A stretch of 64,000 nucleotides of DNA. It comes from Uliginosibacterium flavum (lineage in GTDB: Bacteria > Pseudomonadota > Gammaproteobacteria > Burkholderiales > Rhodocyclaceae). Location of the stretch: the NCBI RefSeq assembly GCF_040566545.1, contig NZ_JBEWZI010000014.1, positions 1-64,000 on the forward strand. Direction: 5' to 3'. The notes beneath the pieces were generated by a model. That model saw only the letters and a list, made by a program, of their open reading frames with translations, was not told where the DNA came from and did no database searches. The position numbers and the translations under genes are program-made. Shown in pieces: positions 60,560-64,000 of the stretch; the stretch's first letter is position 1; each line of letters opens with the position of its first letter.

Positions 60560-61150
60560 ACATCCTCCAGAAGACCACGCACGATTACCCTAACCGTCAG
60601 AATAGGCCGGCACAAGGCTCCCTGTCTGTCATATTTCTTGTCGCGCCTGTATGGAACGAAATGAAGGCCTTGAAGAAACCTGTCCCAGCTTCAGCTAGGC
60701 GATCCGGACTCAACCCGCCCTGATTTCTGCCCTTGCCCGACGCAACATTTTTCATCATCGCAGTGACAGACAGGCACAGCCAATGCGGACGCGGGCCCTG
60801 GGTGCGATAAACCGTGATCATTGCCTTGCGCGAAGGCTCTCAGGTACACAAAGACAGCTTCCGGTAACTAAACGAAGATCTGGATCTGATCGCCGAAGTC
60901 TGTACCGAAGCCATGCGCGAGCCACTTTGGCAGTTTCACCCGGAATCTGGACAAACCGTAAGCGCCACGCTGTTCAGAACCACCGCTCCGAGTTCGCACC
61001 AGCTCCTTGAGAAACGAGCGCGCCCGAAACATTCCATTTGCAGAGCAACACTGACCCAAAGACAAAGCGCAGACGGAGTTGGCACACGATTAGCCGAAGT
61101 CGACAAATGCTGTATTGGTCTGAAAATGGAATTACAATGCGCGCCTTCTT
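60560..61150. other. gene-less region upstream of tRNA-Arg
   Basis: About 590 bases hold no convincing gene. One + strand frame from about 60870 reads LNEDLDLIAEVCTEAMREPL and then further residues, but it lacks a start with a ribosome binding site. It is crossed by a stop at its beginning and ends inside the tRNA gene. It may be a decayed gene. The last 60 bases must contain the tRNA-Arg promoter (GAAATT/TACAAT-like sequences near 61120-61140). Confidence 0.45.
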
Positions 61151-61225
61151 GCCACCATAGTTGAATGGATACAACGGCCCCCTCCTAAGGGGCAGGTACA
61201 GGTTCGATTCCTGTTGGTGGTACCA
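61151..61225 (+). tRNA. tRNA-Arg (CCT)
   Basis: A cloverleaf of 75 bases starting GCCACCA and ending with encoded CCA. Anticodon stem GCCCC/GGGGC closes a loop CTCCTAA with anticodon CCT, reading AGG. The T arm CAGGTTCGATTCCTG is standard. Followed directly by a terminator. Confidence 0.93.
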
Positions 61226-61230
61226 AAATA

Positions 61231-61253
61231 AAAGCCCGCTTCACGCGGGCTTT
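61231..61253 (+). terminator. terminator of tRNA-Arg
   Basis: AAAGCCCGC pairs with GCGGGCTTT around TTCAC, six bases after the tRNA end. Confidence 0.88.
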
Positions 61254-61294
61254 GTCACATCCACAGGAGCATGACCGAATCCTCTTGTGAGAAT

Positions 61295-61343
61295 GGCTTC
61301 AGCCGCGAATTTTTGCCCGGCACTCGCGGCTGAAGCCGCTCCT
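61295..61343. repeat. REP-like palindrome
   Basis: GGCTTCAGCCGCGA pairs perfectly with TCGCGGCTGAAGCC around a 15-base loop and is followed by GCTCCTACAC. The same GCTCCTACA end occurs at 44166-44175, which indicates a shared element family. Confidence 0.85.
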
Positions 61344-61381
61344 ACACTGCCCTTCCACGCTCCTGCCGTTTCCCGCAAGGT

Positions 61382-62458
61382 CTATTCGCTGGAGGCGGCC
61401 TCCGGCTCACGTGCCAGCATTTGCCCTTCAATCTCGACCTCGGCCGCTTTCAGGTCGACCACGATGCTGCCCAGCTCGATGCGGATCCGCGCCGGCGCAT
61501 TGCGCCAGACCGGCGCCAGCCAGACGTCGATGATCGAGCCGTTATTGCCGCGCGTCGTGAAGTGCCGCGTCTCGATCTGGCCGGCGGGCAAACGCAGCAT
61601 TTCCTTGCCGCGCGCCGTCAGCACGGAATCGGCTACCCAGAAATCGCCGACGACGAAAAAGGCAGCCTTGTCGATGCCCTCGTCCAGAGTCATCAACAAC
61701 TGCGGCAGCGCCGAAATCGCCACCGCCAGACCTTTGATCTGACGCTCGCGCGTATCAGCCGCGCGCTGCAGCGTGACCTTGCCGCCGGCCTGATCAATCA
61801 GGCTGGTGGAATGTTTGCTCAAGCGCAGGTCGCTGGTGGTTTCGCTGATGATCTGGGGGCCGATCAGGCGGCCGGTGGAACGGAAATCCAGCGAGCTATC
61901 CAGACTGCTCAGACCGGCCGAGAGGCGACTCTGAAAGCGTTCGCCATCATGTTCCCAGCTGGCCTGACCACGCGCGCCGAGGGCGATGAAAGCGCCTGCC
62001 GTGCCGGTGTAAAGCACCCGTCCCTGCCTTGGCAAGCGCTGTGCAACGGGCGCCTGCAAAGGGGTATCGCCAAGAGGCCCAGAGGACGGGCCTGTCGGAG
62101 CATCCTGCCCGGAGACGTCCGCCAGTTGCGGCTCTGCAGGCAGGCTGTCCGTGGGCGCCGGGCCGCTGGCTTCAGCTGTAGCGGATTCCGGCGTCTTGTC
62201 CTGGGGTAGCTGAGCAGTGGGCGCATCCGGCGGTCGGGGCGCAGGTTTCGGGCGTGGGCGCGGCTTGGGCTTGAGCTTGGGCACGGCAGCTTTGGCTGCC
62301 AGTGAGGCCATTGCAGACGGCGCGCTGAGTTTCGCTTCGAGACGCAAGGCTTCGCCGGGCGGTTCAGGCGTTTCGGACAACTCCCATCCCGGCGATATGA
62401 GCCAGGCGAAATGCGCCGCAATGGACAGCAGCAAGGCGACGATCAGGCGCCGTCGCAC
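61382..62458 (-). CDS. DUF3108-domain protein with TonB-like N-terminus
   Basis: A 358-residue protein with one N-terminal membrane anchor (about 5-22), a proline/lysine-rich linker containing the PKLKPKPRPRPKPAP repeat, and a C-terminal DUF3108 domain (about 145-340). The DUF3108 domain has FQSRLSAGLSSLDSSLDFRS and VWLAPVWRNAPARIRIELG. Function unknown; the fold is predicted as a periplasmic beta-rich domain. GTG start with GAGGTGA in front, nine bases after purN, so the two are co-transcribed, a frequent pairing in betaproteobacteria. Confidence 0.82.
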   Translation of the reverse strand: MRRRLIVALLLSIAAHFAWLISPGWELSETPEPPGEALRLEAKLSAPSAMASLAAKAAVPKLKPKPRPRPKPAPRPPDAPTAQLPQDKTPESATAEASGPAPTDSLPAEPQLADVSGQDAPTGPSSGPLGDTPLQAPVAQRLPRQGRVLYTGTAGAFIALGARGQASWEHDGERFQSRLSAGLSSLDSSLDFRSTGRLIGPQIISETTSDLRLSKHSTSLIDQAGGKVTLQRAADTRERQIKGLAVAISALPQLLMTLDEGIDKAAFFVVGDFWVADSVLTARGKEMLRLPAGQIETRHFTTRGNNGSIIDVWLAPVWRNAPARIRIELGSIVVDLKAAEVEIEGQMLAREPEAASSE

Positions 62459-62467
62459 AGGCTCACC

Positions 62468-63112
62468 TCAGGCTTCGACGGGCGGCACGCTCCAGCCCTC
62501 GGGGCCGGTCGGTGCGTCCAGCAATTCGACCCGCCCGGCAGCATCCAGGCGCAGACGATCTTCCACGAACCAACGCACGGCTTGCGGATAGATGCGGTGT
62601 TCCTGCAGCAGCACGCGCGCAGCCAGACTGTCTTCATCGTCACCAGCCAGCACCGGCACCACGGCCTGGATGACGATGGGGCCGCTATCCAGTTCCGGCG
62701 TGACGAAATGCACGGTGGTGCCGGCCACTTTTACGCCTGCTTCGATGGCGCGACGATGCGTATGCAGGCCGGTGAAACAGGGCAACAGCGAAGGATGGAT
62801 ATTGAGCATGCGGCCCGCGAAGTGGCGCACGAAATCGTCGGTCAGGATGCGCATGTAACCGGCCAGCACCACCAGATCCGGTGCGAAGCGGTCGATTTCC
62901 GTGGCCAACGCGGCGTCAAAGGCTTCGCGCCCGGCAAAGGTCTTGTGGTCCAGCGCCATCGCTTCGATGCCGAAACCGCGCGCAATATCCAGCCCTTTGG
63001 CATCCGGCCGATTGGCGATAACAGCGACAATCCGCGCGCCGGGAATGCCGGCACGTACGATCGCTTCCATGTTGCTGCCACGGCCGGAAATCAGGATAAC
63101 TATGTTTTTCAT
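62468..63112 (-). CDS. purN: phosphoribosylglycinamide formyltransferase
   Basis: A 214-residue enzyme that transfers the formyl group from 10-formyltetrahydrofolate to GAR in purine synthesis. It has VILISGRGSNMEAIV at the start, the catalytic region VVLAGYMRILTDDFVRHFAGRMLNIHPSLLP (in parts), the histidine in NIHPSLLP and the aspartate in FVTPELDSGPIVIQ. Length and ends match the family. First gene of the purN-DUF3108 pair. Confidence 0.95.
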   Translation of the reverse strand: MKNIVILISGRGSNMEAIVRAGIPGARIVAVIANRPDAKGLDIARGFGIEAMALDHKTFAGREAFDAALATEIDRFAPDLVVLAGYMRILTDDFVRHFAGRMLNIHPSLLPCFTGLHTHRRAIEAGVKVAGTTVHFVTPELDSGPIVIQAVVPVLAGDDEDSLAARVLLQEHRIYPQAVRWFVEDRLRLDAAGRVELLDAPTGPEGWSVPPVEA

Positions 63113-63175
63113 GTATTCAATTAATGCGGGGTTGCTGGCCGGGGATGGCAGCCTTGAAAAAATTGAAATCAGCGT

Positions 63176-63622
63176 TTATTGAGCTGATCCGGATGGCTGG
63201 CGGTAGCCCATGCCCATCACCGTTCCGCCATCCGGCGCAGCAGTCACGAAGGCATAGCGCACTTCGCTGGCGCCATCATTGATGCGCCAGTAACGCACAA
63301 TGCCGCCGTCTTCCTTGAAAGCGCCGATATAGTCCAGATCGGCAGCCTTCAGGGAATTCTTGTCAGAGATCGTCTGCCCCGACTGATGGCGCAGGTTACG
63401 CGGCAACTCGCGTTCAAGCTCCGCGGATAAACCGGTCTTGCCGAACCACGCGGCTTTTTCGACGATCTGATTGTCCTTCTTGATCAGCGCCTGCCGCTCC
63501 TGAGCAGCCTTCTTGAATTCGGGACTGTTGATGTCAGGCGCGGCGTCCGAAAACAGCTTGTCGCACCCCGAGCACAGCAGTGCAGCACACAGGGCAATCA
63601 TCAAACCAGCGCGAGTATTCAT
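63176..63622 (-). CDS. hypothetical lipoprotein
   Basis: A 148-residue protein with a lipoprotein signal ending LLCSGC (cysteine at residue 20), then a helical charged segment and a small mixed domain with GGIVRYWRINDGASEVRYAF. No known family was recognised. Between purN and a DedA gene on the same strand, with short gaps (63 and 15 bases), so probably co-transcribed. Confidence 0.7.
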   Translation of the reverse strand: MNTRAGLMIALCAALLCSGCDKLFSDAAPDINSPEFKKAAQERQALIKKDNQIVEKAAWFGKTGLSAELERELPRNLRHQSGQTISDKNSLKAADLDYIGAFKEDGGIVRYWRINDGASEVRYAFVTAAPDGGTVMGMGYRQPSGSAQ

Positions 63623-63637
63623 ATTCCCTCCGGGGAA

Positions 63638-64000
63638 TCAAGGCTGCGCAGTCTGTGCCTTGCGGCTGCGCAACCAGGCTACAAACAAGGGCATCAAGGA
63701 CACAGCAATGATGCCCAGGACGAACACACTCAGATTATTCTTGATGAAGGGGATATTGCCGAGGAAGTAGCCCGCAAAAGTCAGCGAAAAGATCCAGATC
63801 GCACCACCCAGAATATCCAGCGGCAGAAAGCGGCGATAGTCCATCTGCGCAACGCCGGCCACAAAGGGGGCGAAGGTCCGCACGATGGGCATGAAACGCG
63901 CAACGATGATGGTCTTGCCACCGTGATGTTCGAAATAGCTGTGGGTCTTGTCGAAGGCCGCGCGGTTGAACAAACGCGAATGCTCCCACTTGAACACGCG
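63638..64000 (-). CDS. DedA-family membrane protein (partial, 5' end outside window)
   Basis: About 120 C-terminal residues of a DedA/SNARE-associated protein, open to the window edge. Diagnostic motifs are the FFEHHGGKTIIVARFMPIVR stretch (first residue here YFEHHGG) and the arginine-containing RTFAPFVAGVAQMDYRRFL. It then has GGAIWIFSLTFAGYFLG and a last membrane helix. The family is linked to undecaprenyl-phosphate or lipid translocation and membrane homeostasis. Confidence 0.9.
   Translation of the reverse strand, partial: RVFKWEHSRLFNRAAFDKTHSYFEHHGGKTIIVARFMPIVRTFAPFVAGVAQMDYRRFLPLDILGGAIWIFSLTFAGYFLGNIPFIKNNLSVFVLGIIAVSLMPLFVAWLRSRKAQTAQP

Overview
The window looks like a chromosomal segment of a betaproteobacterium, most probably of the Rhodocyclales type. 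The evidence is GC-rich sequence, the FmdB/DUF502/aspS/nudB neighbourhood, a FleS/FleR-type sigma-54 flagellar system, a full type IV pilus set and exosortase-A-associated biosynthesis genes. The genus cannot be fixed from sequence alone. Most of the 64 kb is ordinary core genome. The stretch of about 4.4-12.7 kb is a plastic region full of broken genes, and positions 1-510 look like the end of a second mobile element.

Layout. 1-510: tail of an unidentified gene, gene-less DNA, and a 3' fragment of a tRNA-Ser gene that looks like an attachment site. 598-4380: S41-type protease lipoprotein, TonB-like protein, citramalate synthase (cimA). 4.4-12.7 kb: remnant of a tRNA-fMet gene, truncated Mob/Pre relaxase, sulfate-binding protein, small serine hydrolase, AbiEi antitoxin with a truncated AbiEii toxin, intact initiator tRNA, fragments of ankyrin, efflux outer-membrane and NmrA-like genes, a ribbon-helix-helix/PIN pair, and a tyrosine integrase next to fliE. 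12.8-21.6 kb: flagellar genes in two divergent blocks (fleS-fleR-fliE leftward, fliFGHIJ rightward). 21.6-24.7 kb: acetyltransferase, hemB, a candidate small RNA, engB, cytochrome c4. 24.8-37.2 kb: minor pilin operon (fimT-pilV-pilW-pilX-pilY1-pilE), ffh, a CcsA-like membrane protein, pilB-pilC-pilD. 37.3-46.3 kb: FmdB-like protein, DUF502 protein, aspS, a prolyl oligopeptidase, a receiver-TPR protein, a secreted RNase with barstar, nudB, hsp20. 46.5-52.4 kb: argB, the ACP/acyl-AMP ligase/PLP decarboxylase cassette, phosphoglucomutase. 52.6-64 kb: receiver-degenerate-GGDEF protein, quinone-oxidoreductase-like enzyme, HDOD protein, pectate lyase lipoprotein, ABC-F ATPase, solute-binding protein, tRNA-Arg, DUF3108 protein, purN, a lipoprotein and the end of a DedA gene.

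Most notable observation: between engB and hemB, on the + strand, there is a compact structured RNA candidate (about 23166-23283). It has three hairpins, a loop carrying an anti-Shine-Dalgarno CACCUCC, a strong intrinsic terminator and a sigma-E/AlgU-like promoter. Its position beside engB and cytochrome c4 is that of Spot 42 in enterics and of ErsA in Pseudomonas, which suggests an unannotated betaproteobacterial relative or functional analogue.

How the genes work together: motility (flagellar basal body, export ATPase and sigma-54 control) and surface attachment (type IV pilus assembly, prepilin peptidase, PilY1-like tip protein) dominate. The remaining core genes serve biosynthesis (isoleucine, arginine, haem, purine, tRNA charging), protein targeting (Ffh), respiration (cytochrome c4) and signalling. 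The toxin-antitoxin, relaxase and integrase genes are traces of repeated element insertion at tRNA genes.
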